A stretch of 36,250 nt of DNA. It comes from Verrucomicrobiota bacterium (GTDB lineage: Bacteria; Verrucomicrobiota; Verrucomicrobiia; Limisphaerales; JACRJZ01). The DNA lies in NCBI GenBank assembly GCA_016219875.1, contig JACRJZ010000152.1, positions 1 through 36,250 of the forward strand, written 5' to 3'. Shown piece by piece: positions 1 to 10,000 of the stretch. The position numbers and the translations under genes are program-made. Under the pieces are notes generated by a model. The model ran no database searches and was not told the origin of the DNA. It saw only the letters and a list, made by a program, of their open reading frames with translations. Numbering within the stretch: position 1 is the stretch's first letter; each line of letters opens with the position of its first letter.

Positions 1-136
1 CTGGACTCTGCCGGCCCAGCCCCCGCCCCAGATCACGGCCAAACGGGAAGTCGAAATGTAGAGCAGACCTTTCGGATGCCTGGCTTGCGAATCAACCACT
101 TCCCTCCTCGTGTCCCGTCCAGTTGCTAAGAAGAGG

Positions 137-3100
137 CTAGGGCCACGCCGGCGCGACGACGCGGTAGAAGCGGTTCGTCGCGGGACGGGCGTCGAAGAAA
201 CGGCGCGTGACGTTGCTGGCGGTGGCGACCACGTCCGCCAGGTTCTGCCACGCTCCCGGAGCCACGGTGTCGCTGGATTGCACGGAGTAAGTCTTGTTGC
301 TCGAAGCGAGGAAGGCAAGGCCCACGCCGTTCGTCTGCAAAACCAAGTCCAGCCGCAGCACGCTGTTGGCATCGGTCGGATTGGTTCCGGCAACGTATTC
401 CCGCCAGTCGTTCACGCCGTCGCCGTCGGAGTCGAGGTCGCGGTTGGCTGGACTGTTGGTCGGGAATCCCCAGGCCGCTTCCCAGGGATCGGGCAGGCCG
501 TCGCCATCGCCGTCCGCCGCGACAACGAGCGGCGCGTAAACGCTGCCAAAGGCGCTCTGCGTGGCGGGATTTCGGACGACGACGCGGTAGTTCTGCTGCG
601 TGGGATAGGCCGGCGCCGTGAAGGTGTAGAAATCGATCCGCAAGTCCGAGAGGTTGCTCCGCACCGCGCTCGAACCGATGCGCCATTCAAAGAGCAAGGG
701 CATGGGGGCGCCGGTGGCGATCACGCTCAACGTCACGCGCTCGCCCGGCGCCACCATTTGCGCGAGCGGCGGCTGAAGGATCCCCGTTGGAATCTGGATG
801 CGCAGCGCAGCCGACGCCGTGGCCACGCCGTCTTCGTTCGACACGGTGACTTCATAGACGCCCTCGTCGGCGAATTGCGCGTTCGTCCGCAGCAGCGTGG
901 TGCTGGCTTCGCCGGGAAGGAGTGCGCCATCGAGCCGCCACTGATAGCGCAACGGCGGCGCGCCACCGGCGATGACGGTGAATACGGCGTTGCTGCCAAC
1001 ACGCGGGAGCACGTTCGTGGGCGCGACCAGGATTTCGGGAGGGCTGATCACGTTCAAGTGTGCTGGCGCGGAGATCGCCGAGCCGGCCGCGCTGCTCACG
1101 ATCACGTCGTAATTGCCTTCCAGGTCGCACACCAGCCAGTCGAGCCACAACACGTCGTTCGTCGCGTCGGCCAGGTTCACGCCGTTGAAGCGCCATTGGT
1201 AGGCCGGCGGCACGGGGGCGCTGGCGCGAACGGTGAAGCCGGCGCTCTGTCGCTCGTTCGCCGTCTGGCTTTGCGGCGATTGGAGGATGACGGGAAAGTC
1301 GCCAGCGTGGTTGGCGGTTCCCGGGGTGGGCGCGGCGGCCAGCCAGTTCAGCGGCTCGTTGCCGTAGCGCGCCGGCTCGCGCCGCTGCAATGACGCGCCG
1401 CCGCCGTCCGCCGCCACGGGCCACGGGACGCAGTCGGTGTAGGCGAGCTGGTCTGCGGTTACGTACGGCACACTGCCGGCGAGCGGTTCGGCCGGCGCTT
1501 GCAGCAGGACGGCGTCGCCCGCGTTGTCCAGCGCGCCGACCAACGGTCCCAACACCGGCACGCTCCACGGGACGCTGAACTGGCTGCGGAAGTTCCACTC
1601 GGCGACCGGGTCCGCGGGATCGAAGTTCACGACCAGCACAAAGCCTCCCGCCGGCAGCGTGAGGCCGGGAGGGAAATCAAAGGACAGGCCGCCGCGCAGG
1701 CGCCAGGTGTTCGTCGGGCGCGCCGGATCGAAGAGCGGCGCGTCGGCGTCGGTGATGTTCCGCAGTTCGATGAACTCCAGCGCGTCGTCTGGTCCCGGCG
1801 CAGCGTGATACATCACTTCGCTGAGGACGACGGGGCCGACGAGCGGCGGGGCGTTGCTCGCCGCGATGGTGGGCGCGGCGAGCGCGGCGAAATCTGTTCC
1901 AACGCTGCACACGACAGGGCCGAAGGAAAGGTTCGGCGCGGCGGGACCGTATTTGGCTCCGACGCGATAGCCGGTGAGCTTGCCGGCCGAGTCCGCAGAA
2001 CTGAGCCAGACTTCGCCGCCGTGCAGCGCGTCGAGCTTGAAGCCACGCGGCGCAGCGTTGGTGAACTGGCCCTCGCTCACGACGAGAAAGCCGCCCGGCG
2101 GAACGATGGAATTCGCGGCCAGGCGGTACTGGCGGAAATCACTCTGCCCGTTGCTAAGGAAGAAGCCGCTCACGTCGGCCGGAAATTCGGTCGGATTGAA
2201 CAGTTCAATCGCCGGCTCCAGTGGCGGCGTGGCGCGCGGCAGGACCTCGCTGATGACGACGCAGGGCACGAGCAAATAGTTCGCGGCGGCGGGCGAAGCG
2301 GAACCGGGGAAGCTCACGAGGTTCGTGCTGCCATCAGGCCAGCGGCCCTGGGCGACGCCGGGCTTCTGCGCGGCGAAGGAAATCGAGTCGATCACGCTCA
2401 CCGCGCCGGCGTTGGTGCGGACGAGCCAGAGGGTTTCGCCTTCGCCGGCGAGGTTGAAGCCGACGTGGTCGTGGCCCTGGGATTCGTTGCCGTCGGCCAC
2501 GAAACGCACCCAGTTGGTCGCGCCGATGAAACTAAGCGGGGCGATGGGATGGTCCGTCAGCCCGGAGCTTGAAGGATCATCGGAGACGAAGCGGCCACTG
2601 AGTTCCGCCGGAAGATTGGCGGTGTTGAACACCTCGAACCAATCGGGGCCGCGGACGGGCTGGGCCATCCACTCGTTGAGGCGCAGCGCCGAGTCCGCGG
2701 CGAGCGGCTGGGCTGCGGAGTTGGCCAGGCCGGGCGTGGGCAAGGCCAGCAAGCGCCATTGGCCGCTGTTCAGGCCAATGGGTTTGTCCGCGACCTGGAA
2801 ACCGTACTCGACGAAATCCACCACTTGGCCCGCGGGGTTGAAGAGCCAGACGCCGCCGCTGTCGCCGTCGAGCGTGCGGCCCGTGTTGAAGACGGGCGCG
2901 TTGGTGGAGGCGGGGCGCTCGGCGTCGCACCAGACCACGAGAAAGCCGTTCGGCGCCAGTGTCGCGGCCGGTGAAAAACGAAATTGACCTGGCTTCGGCT
3001 CGTTCACGCTCAGACTCATTCCGCCCAAGCTGAAGTTTGTTGGCGTCGGGTTGAACAGTTCCACGAAGTCGGGCGTGCGGCCGGAGTTGGTGACGGCAAA

Positions 3101-6100
3101 GACGTTCCGGGCCAACACCTCGTTGAGCACCGGGCCGGCGTAGGGCCGCACGTAGTTCGGCGCGCTGGGGCTGGCGGTGCCGACGAAATTGGTGACCGTC
3201 GCAGAGCCATCGGGCAGCCGGCCACGCGAGACGCCTTCGGTCTGCGCGCCGTAGGTCACGCGGTCGATCTGGTTTCCAGTCCGTTCGTAAAGCGTGAGGG
3301 TCGATCCGCTGGCGGGCAACGGGAGATCGAGATGGTCCGGCGCCATTACGTCATCGAGGAAGAGGCGCACGAAGCCGCCGGGCGCGACGAAACTGAGCGA
3401 CTCGATCCGCTGCACGGCGTTGCCGACGCTGAGGCAGAGGTCACGCAATTCGACCGGCGCGTTGGTCGAGCGATTGAACAGTTCGATCCAGTCGAAGCCG
3501 CCGGGCGCGGGATTGGCGAGCCACTCGTTGATGACGAGGTTCGTCGGCGCATCCGGCAGCGGGAAACTGTTCGAGGCTCCCGGCGTGGGGATGGCGAGCC
3601 GAAAGTCCAGTTCCGCAGCACTCGATCTGGCAACCGAGAAATCTGCCGCTTGCGGACCGTAGGACATCGCATCGACTAAATTGGTCTGGGCGTCGAAGAG
3701 GAAGAGCGTGCCGCCCTCGCGACTCAAGGCAAAGCCGGTGTGCAGGCCGGACGTGGTGTTGGTGGCCGCGTCGCACCACACCACCAACAGGCTGTCCGCC
3801 GCGAGCGCCGTCCCGACGGGGAAAACGAACTTCCGCGGGTCCGCGTCGTCGGTCAGACTGAAGCCTTCGAGATCGCGCGAAGCGCCACTCGCGTTGAGCA
3901 ACTCGACCCAGTCCGGGAAGGTGCCATCGTGGTTCACGCGAGCGACGTTGCACGCCATCACTTCGCTGATCCGAACTGGCGGAGTCAGACTGGGCGAGGC
4001 CAGCACTGAGCCAGGCGAGCCGTACGGCTGGCCGCTGGCCCGCCAGTTCAGCACGTCGTGGGGATCGCCGGTGGGATCGACGATCTCCAGCGATGAACCG
4101 CCGCCGTCCGCCGCCACCGGCCAGGGCGGCGCATTGTCGTAGGTGACGGAGAGGAGCACGTTGCCGTCGCGGTCTTTGAGGGCGAGGCGCTCGCCGGCGT
4201 TGTTGAGGCTGCCGCCGAACCAGCCGAAGACCGTCGTGTTCGTGTAGCGCGCGGCGAAGAGGGCGGGGGCGTTGTTGTTTGCCAGCACCAAGATCGCTCC
4301 GGGCGCGAGCGACGAGCTGTTCTGGAAGGTGAAGTTAATCCCGTCGAAGCTCAGGTCGCTGAGATCGACCGGCACCGCGCCCGTGTTCTTCATCTCGACG
4401 AACTCATACGCGCTGCCGCCGGGCGGGTTGTAGTTGATCTCCGTGAAGCGCAGCGGCGTGACCAGCGACGCGACCTGGAACTCCGCCTCGGTCAGCGCGC
4501 TCCAGTTGGTGCCGGTGCGCGTGCGGGCCTTCACCACCGCGCTGGTGACGAGGCTGACGGCGTTGGTGAAGGGCCGCGCGTTGGTCGCGACCGCGCCGGT
4601 AAACGCCTCGCGCGGGTCCGCGCCGGCGAGCGTGAAGTAGATCGTGCCGGCGAGCGGCGCGCTCATGGTGAGGCCGAAGCCGCTGAGCACGCGCCCGCCG
4701 TGCTGGTTGAAGACCGGGGCGTTGGAGACGTAGAGGCCGTAGGTGTTGAACTGCGCGAAGAGCGGGACGCGGCGCCGCGGGACCCAGTTCGTGATGACCT
4801 GCAGGTTCATGGAGGGAATCACGCCCGCGAGGACCGACTTCATTTCCAGGAAGCGGTTGGTGATGTGGCCGTCGGTCAGCGCGCCGCCATTGAAGAAATG
4901 TTTCTGGATGCGGTCGGCGAAGAGCAGCCGGAACTCGAGGTTGTTGGTCAGCCCGCGCAGGAAGGTCGCGATCTCGCCCGTGGACGGGCCAAGGGCCACG
5001 CGGTTGGTCGTGGTCCAGACATCGACTTCGGGCGGGCGCTGGCCAATGTCGAAGGCGGCCTCGACATCCCAGCAGTAGAACCGCCACAGGCCGTTGGTGG
5101 AACGCTCGCGGCCCGCGCGCCAATTGTTCTGCGGCCAGTCCCAGTTCGCGCCATAGATTTCGATCAGGAGGTAGTCCACGAAGTTCACGAGGTCGAGCCG
5201 GCGGGCCACGCCCTGATACACGGCGGGGTTCCGCAAGTCCTGGCCGGCGCTGAAGACGTTGCGCAGATCAGTCCAGGCCGCGTTGTCGCCGGTCTGGACG
5301 ACGCTGTTGACGGTGATGCGGTCCCAGTCGCTGCCGGTGCCGTCCCAGGCTTCCAACGAGTCTTCATCGACGCGCTCACAGGGGTTGTAATAGCCCTTGT
5401 ACACGCCGTTGACGAAGAGGTTCACGAACGTGCCTTGGGCGGCGGACTGGCCCATGTCCGCGTGGAGGCGGCGGCTCAGCTCGTCTTTGGTGAACGGGTT
5501 GCTGATGTCGTTGTGGCCGGCGCGCAGCGAGATGCTGTCAAAGCTGCTCAGCGGCGAGGTGGGAAACAGCGGAAACTCCAGCTCGCCGGCGCCGTAATCA
5601 CCGCGGAAGTAGAGCCGGTAGGAGAACTTGCTGGTCCAAGTGTAGCGCGGCCGCGTGTAGTCGCTGCCCTGAACACGGATGCCGCAATCGATCTGGAATC
5701 CGCGGTTGTCCTGCGGCTCGATGTATTCCGCGGAGACGGCCCGCTCCCAGGGAATGCCGAACTTGAGGTTGTTGTCGTAGTCCGTGGGCAGGAGCGCCGT
5801 CCAGACGCCGCTGACGTAGTTGGAGACGCTGATGCCGGTGATACCCGTGGGGCCGATCAGGTTGTTCGTCGGTGTGACGATCGACAGCACCGGCAGAGAA
5901 GCCACGGCGGCGCTGGCGTTGAAGAGGTAGGTGTGCGTGCGGATCGGCGACGGCGCCAGACCGGGCCGAAACGCCGCCGCGCGGAGGACCGCCGTGGTGG
6001 AGAGGCGCAGCGAGTTGGTGTAGGCAAAGCCGCTGTTCACTCGCGGCTCCCCGCCATCTAGCGTGAACCGAATCGTCGCGCCGGGCGTGGGCGTCGTCAG

Positions 6101-6991
6101 GACGAGGTCAAACGGCTGAGTGAAGAAACCGCGCTCGACACTGAAGTGGACCGGCCGCACGAAGTCGGTGACCGCGCTCGCGGGATTGGCGGCTTCCGGG
6201 GTCGGCGTCGCGAAATAGCGCCAGCAGTTCGAGGCATCAAGGCCGTAGGAGCAGTCGTTGCGCTGTTCAGGATAGGCGGGGTCGAAGCCAGCCTGGAGGA
6301 CGCGCGGCGACTCCGACGAGAAGAGGCCGAGGAATTCGCCGCTTCCGCTCAACGTGAAGTTCAGGTGCAAGCGGTTCGTGCCCGTGGGGGCCTTGCGGTC
6401 TTTGGCCGACGCGAAGAGCAGCAAGTATTGGCCGGCGTTGAGCGTGCGCGCGGGGAAGACCCACTTGCCCGGCTCGGCGGGATCATCGCTCAAGGACCAG
6501 CCGGCCAAGCTCACGGCATTGGAGTTGGGGTTGAAGATTTCCAACCAGTCTGAAGCCAGGCCATCTTCATCCAAGAAGCCGGTGCGGTTGGCGGCGCACA
6601 GTTCCGTGATGCGGAGGGCCGGGTAAGTGATCGTGGGATCCAGCGTGCAGCTCCAGGCGTTGGTGACGAAGGCCACTGGGTTGACGGAGTAATCGGTGAT
6701 GCCGTGGCCAGCGGCCCAAGTGAACCCGACACGGCCCGCGGGGGGAGGCGGAAACTGGAACGTACAAGCGCCGCCGGGCCGGATGAGGAGGTTGGTGGCG
6801 GGCGCGCCGTTGATGAGCAAGTCGGCGGCATCAACACCTTTGACGGCTTGGCTGAAATTCACCTCCACCTGCCCGAGGCTGCGCGTGTTCGACAGGTTGG
6901 CGGGGAAGACGTTGGTGACGAGCGGGACGGCAGCATTCAACGACGGGCCGAGGGCCGCGAGCAGCAGGAGCGCGGGAATCTTGAGATTCAT
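137..6991 (-). CDS. Giant exported lamin-tail / CotH-kinase surface protein
   Basis: 2284-aa exported multidomain protein. Residues 1-20 form a clear Sec signal peptide (MNLKIPALLLLAALGPSLNA). I count about eight lamin-tail domains, each opening with an I/L-[ST/N]-E-hydrophobic motif followed by W/F-[IV]-E-[LI]-x-N, near residues 125, 850, 1007, 1153, 1288, 1442, 1580 and 1723. A chitobiase-C-terminal-like module lies near 287-355 and a second near 770-845. Between them, about 368-690, is a CotH-kinase-like domain with a WDVEAAFD acidic motif (D642, D648). Three Ig-like domains (about 1900-2130), calcium-binding thrombospondin-3 repeats (about 2160-2200) and a C-terminal module ending in NRFYRVVAP follow. 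CotH proteins in spore coats are protein kinases; a surface kinase or adhesion role here is inferred. It lies 54 bp downstream of the co-directional beta-strand-repeat gene, so an operon is likely. Confidence 0.93.
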   Translation of the reverse strand: MNLKIPALLLLAALGPSLNAAVPLVTNVFPANLSNTRSLGQVEVNFSQAVKGVDAADLLINGAPATNLLIRPGGACTFQFPPPPAGRVGFTWAAGHGITDYSVNPVAFVTNAWSCTLDPTITYPALRITELCAANRTGFLDEDGLASDWLEIFNPNSNAVSLAGWSLSDDPAEPGKWVFPARTLNAGQYLLLFASAKDRKAPTGTNRLHLNFTLSGSGEFLGLFSSESPRVLQAGFDPAYPEQRNDCSYGLDASNCWRYFATPTPEAANPASAVTDFVRPVHFSVERGFFTQPFDLVLTTPTPGATIRFTLDGGEPRVNSGFAYTNSLRLSTTAVLRAAAFRPGLAPSPIRTHTYLFNASAAVASLPVLSIVTPTNNLIGPTGITGISVSNYVSGVWTALLPTDYDNNLKFGIPWERAVSAEYIEPQDNRGFQIDCGIRVQGSDYTRPRYTWTSKFSYRLYFRGDYGAGELEFPLFPTSPLSSFDSISLRAGHNDISNPFTKDELSRRLHADMGQSAAQGTFVNLFVNGVYKGYYNPCERVDEDSLEAWDGTGSDWDRITVNSVVQTGDNAAWTDLRNVFSAGQDLRNPAVYQGVARRLDLVNFVDYLLIEIYGANWDWPQNNWRAGRERSTNGLWRFYCWDVEAAFDIGQRPPEVDVWTTTNRVALGPSTGEIATFLRGLTNNLEFRLLFADRIQKHFFNGGALTDGHITNRFLEMKSVLAGVIPSMNLQVITNWVPRRRVPLFAQFNTYGLYVSNAPVFNQHGGRVLSGFGLTMSAPLAGTIYFTLAGADPREAFTGAVATNARPFTNAVSLVTSAVVKARTRTGTNWSALTEAEFQVASLVTPLRFTEINYNPPGGSAYEFVEMKNTGAVPVDLSDLSFDGINFTFQNSSSLAPGAILVLANNNAPALFAARYTNTTVFGWFGGSLNNAGERLALKDRDGNVLLSVTYDNAPPWPVAADGGGSSLEIVDPTGDPHDVLNWRASGQPYGSPGSVLASPSLTPPVRISEVMACNVARVNHDGTFPDWVELLNASGASRDLEGFSLTDDADPRKFVFPVGTALAADSLLVVWCDAATNTTSGLHTGFALSREGGTLFLFDAQTNLVDAMSYGPQAADFSVARSSAAELDFRLAIPTPGASNSFPLPDAPTNLVINEWLANPAPGGFDWIELFNRSTNAPVELRDLCLSVGNAVQRIESLSFVAPGGFVRLFLDDVMAPDHLDLPLPASGSTLTLYERTGNQIDRVTYGAQTEGVSRGRLPDGSATVTNFVGTASPSAPNYVRPYAGPVLNEVLARNVFAVTNSGRTPDFVELFNPTPTNFSLGGMSLSVNEPKPGQFRFSPAATLAPNGFLVVWCDAERPASTNAPVFNTGRTLDGDSGGVWLFNPAGQVVDFVEYGFQVADKPIGLNSGQWRLLALPTPGLANSAAQPLAADSALRLNEWMAQPVRGPDWFEVFNTANLPAELSGRFVSDDPSSSGLTDHPIAPLSFIGATNWVRFVADGNESQGHDHVGFNLAGEGETLWLVRTNAGAVSVIDSISFAAQKPGVAQGRWPDGSTNLVSFPGSASPAAANYLLVPCVVISEVLPRATPPLEPAIELFNPTEFPADVSGFFLSNGQSDFRQYRLAANSIVPPGGFLVVSEGQFTNAAPRGFKLDALHGGEVWLSSADSAGKLTGYRVGAKYGPAAPNLSFGPVVCSVGTDFAALAAPTIAASNAPPLVGPVVLSEVMYHAAPGPDDALEFIELRNITDADAPLFDPARPTNTWRLRGGLSFDFPPGLTLPAGGFVLVVNFDPADPVAEWNFRSQFSVPWSVPVLGPLVGALDNAGDAVLLQAPAEPLAGSVPYVTADQLAYTDCVPWPVAADGGGASLQRREPARYGNEPLNWLAAAPTPGTANHAGDFPVILQSPQSQTANERQSAGFTVRASAPVPPAYQWRFNGVNLADATNDVLWLDWLVCDLEGNYDVIVSSAAGSAISAPAHLNVISPPEILVAPTNVLPRVGSNAVFTVIAGGAPPLRYQWRLDGALLPGEASTTLLRTNAQFADEGVYEVTVSNEDGVATASAALRIQIPTGILQPPLAQMVAPGERVTLSVIATGAPMPLLFEWRIGSSAVRSNLSDLRIDFYTFTAPAYPTQQNYRVVVRNPATQSAFGSVYAPLVVAADGDGDGLPDPWEAAWGFPTNSPANRDLDSDGDGVNDWREYVAGTNPTDANSVLRLDLVLQTNGVGLAFLASSNKTYSVQSSDTVAPGAWQNLADVVATASNVTRRFFDARPATNRFYRVVAPAWP

Positions 6992-7045
6992 TCTTGCAGA
7001 AAGGGAAGGGCGCGGAATTCGTCGCGCACCGCGGGGTGAGGCTTC

Positions 7046-10000
7046 CTACCGTTTGATGAGACGGAAGAACACATTCTCGTTGGTCGGAACGGGCGAGAGG
7101 AACAGGCGATTGGAGCCGGGGCTGGTGAAGTCCCACCAATTCGTGCCAATGCCCTGGCCGAGCGCGTTGGTCTGAGACTGCAAGACGAAACCAGCCGGCT
7201 CCGAGGGCCACGAGAGGTCCAGCGCGTTGCCACCGAGCATGACCGAAATGGTAGGCCGGTCCGCGCCTCCCGAAACGACCTGGATCGAGCCGTCCACCGT
7301 GAGGCCCGAGGTGTCCCATTGCAGACCCGCGGGCAGGGCCGGGAGGTTCGTCGTGGCAAACGCGCCGCTGTAAGAGCTGGCGTCGAACAACCGGAAGCGG
7401 TCGCCCGCCGCCAGCGCGTCGCCCGCGGCCACCACCGTGAGCATGCCGTCGAAGCTGACGGAAGTGAGGCCGAGCACAGCGTCCGAGCGCAAGGCCGGCC
7501 CGGTTTTCAGAATGTCCATGACGACGTTGCCTTGCAGGACGAGCGCGCCTTGCAGCGTGAGCGCGTCGTTGGCGCCGCCCGGCGAGAGGGTGCCGCCCGG
7601 CGCAACCGTGACCGTCCCCGCCACCACGCCGTTGCCCATGAGGGTCTGGCCTGGCCCGATGGTGAAGTTGGGCGCGGCGGAGGCCTCGAGCCGGCCCGCT
7701 TCTTGCACGTCGAAGACCAGCGTGGCGCTGACCGAGCCTGTCGGCACCACGATCAACGTGCCGCCGCTGATGACGGTCGGGCCGGTGTAGATGTTGTCGC
7801 CACCCAAGACCAACGAGCCGGACGCCACCGTCAGGCCCACGCGGCGCGTGCCGCCACCGACAGCATCGACGATCGCGCCGCCAAAGACGCTGGTGCCAGT
7901 GCCGGCGAAGGTGAGGGTCGAATCGCGGTTGGTGCTGCTGTTGCCGATAAACTGCTTGGTCGGGGCGCCGGCCACCGTGAGCGCGCCGACTTGCTGATTG
8001 AAGCCGGCCAGATCAAGCGTGCCTCCGTCCGCGGTGCTGTTCTGCCCCAGCGACAGCGTGGCGGTGGCCGGCAGGGCGTTGTCCGCGCCGAGCGTGATCG
8101 AACCATAGGCGATGGACGTAATGCCCCAGACGTTGCCAACGGAGTTCACCTTCCAGAAGGTGTTGTCGGTGACACCCAACGTCGAGGTTCCCATGCTGAC
8201 CGTGCCCGCGATGGTCCCCCCGGCGGTAATCGTGCCGCGCATGAACATGACGCCGGCAAAATTATTTCCCATGACCGGGCCGCTCAACGTCAGCGGCGCG
8301 TTGGTGGTGGCGGCGAAATTGATGATGTTGTTTCCGTTCAGCGTGACCGGGCCTTGCCACTCGTTCGGGCCGGGACCATCGGAGTAAAACGTGGAGCGAA
8401 GATTGCCCGTCAAGTCCGACGGCATGGAGAGCGACACGCCCGGCGGAATCGTGACGTTGCCCCAGAGCGTGACGCGCGAGCCGGTCAGCCCGGAGCCGCC
8501 CGTGGTGGTGGTGACGACGACGTTGTGCGTGGCGCCGAGGGCGAGGCTGTTGGAGAGACCGAGCGTGCCGCCCAGGACAAAGGTGGCGGGATAATCGTTC
8601 GTGCCGGCGAGGACCAGCGTGCCGCTGGCGGTCCCTTTGGTCAGGCTGTTCGCGCCCGTCACGGGGCCGAAGAGCGTGAGCGCCCCGGACGCGAAGTCGA
8701 ACGTGTTCGACGGGCCGTCGAGCAAGACGGGACCGAAGAAGGCGTTGTTGCCCGCGCCGTTGCTGACGCTGCCGCCGGCCAGGTGCAGGAGCTTGTTCAG
8801 CGGGTTGGTGCCGGTGCTGTAGAAGCCCAGCGTGCCGCCCGCGTTTACGGTGAGGTTGCGCGCGGGATCGCCCATCGTGGTGTTCCCCTCGAAGTAAACC
8901 AGGCCGGAGTTGATCTGAATGTCACCCAGCGCGGTTTCGCCCAGCGCTTTCAAAGACATGTTGTTGGCCCCGGCCTTGGTCAGCGTGAAGCCGTTGCCCG
9001 CGAGGCCGCCCTCGGAGTCGCGGATGTCCCAACGGCCATCGCCGCCGAACGTGGTGTTGTCCGCCAGAATCACGCGCTTGAGTCCGGGCGCGAAGCCGGT
9101 GCCGGGCAGGCTGTTGATGATCGCGCCGGCACCGCTGGGGCCGGCGCCGCGCACGGTGATCGTCTCGAAACCAAGGTTCTGACCGTTCAGGTCGAGGACC
9201 GCGCCGCTGGCGATGCTGGTGCCGGCGTTGGTCGCGCCCAGCGCGGTCGAAGAGCCGACCCGGATCGTTCCGCTCTCGATGGTCGTCGCGCCGGTGTAGT
9301 CGTTGGCGTTGCTGAGGACGAGCGTGGGCGTGCCGCGCTTGGTCAAGGTGGCGGGGCCGCTGATGCTGCCCGGGCCGGCGAGTGTGTAGTCGATGACGCT
9401 GGACTCCACGACGACGGCCGTGGGCTTCACCGTGCCCATGATCGTCACGGTCGGCCACACGTCGCCCAGGTCGCTGAAGAGGACGTTGTCCGCCTGGTAA
9501 AAGCGTTCATCCAGGGTCGTGGCCAAGTTGTACCAGGAGGCGCGTCCGTTCACGTCCCAGACTTGGTCCGTGTAGGCCGGATACCACTCCAAGTCGGCGG
9601 GCATGCCGGAGCCGCTCACGACGAGACGGACTTCGCCCGGCGTGCCGGTGTCGAACGTGAATTGGTAGCGCGGTCCCGCAGCCACGAACGTGGCGGTGCT
9701 GTTCAACGTGCCGCTGTACCGAATGAGCACGTACGTGGCCGGGGTGACCGGGGGCGTACCCATGAAGTTGAGGGAAACGGTGATCGTGCCGCTGAGGGTG
9801 AGGTTGCCATCGACCTGGATGAGGTCGTTGGTGCCGCCGCCGGGCGCGGGTTCGGAGGCGAGGTCGAAGTCGAGGACGTTGCTGTTGTTGAGCACGAGCG
9901 AGCCGCCGATGGCCAGCGTGGAGGCGGCGCCGTTCGCGCCGACGGTGACTTTGCCGTTCTCCGCAACCGTGAGCGCGCCGGCCATGCTGGAGATCGCTCC

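Noticed and set aside
110..1393. Long plus-strand open frames under the lamin-tail gene (also 1499-2572, 4700-6061)
   Set aside because: They are antisense shadows of a well-supported minus-strand gene, Arg/Gly/Ala-rich, with no domain or signal features.
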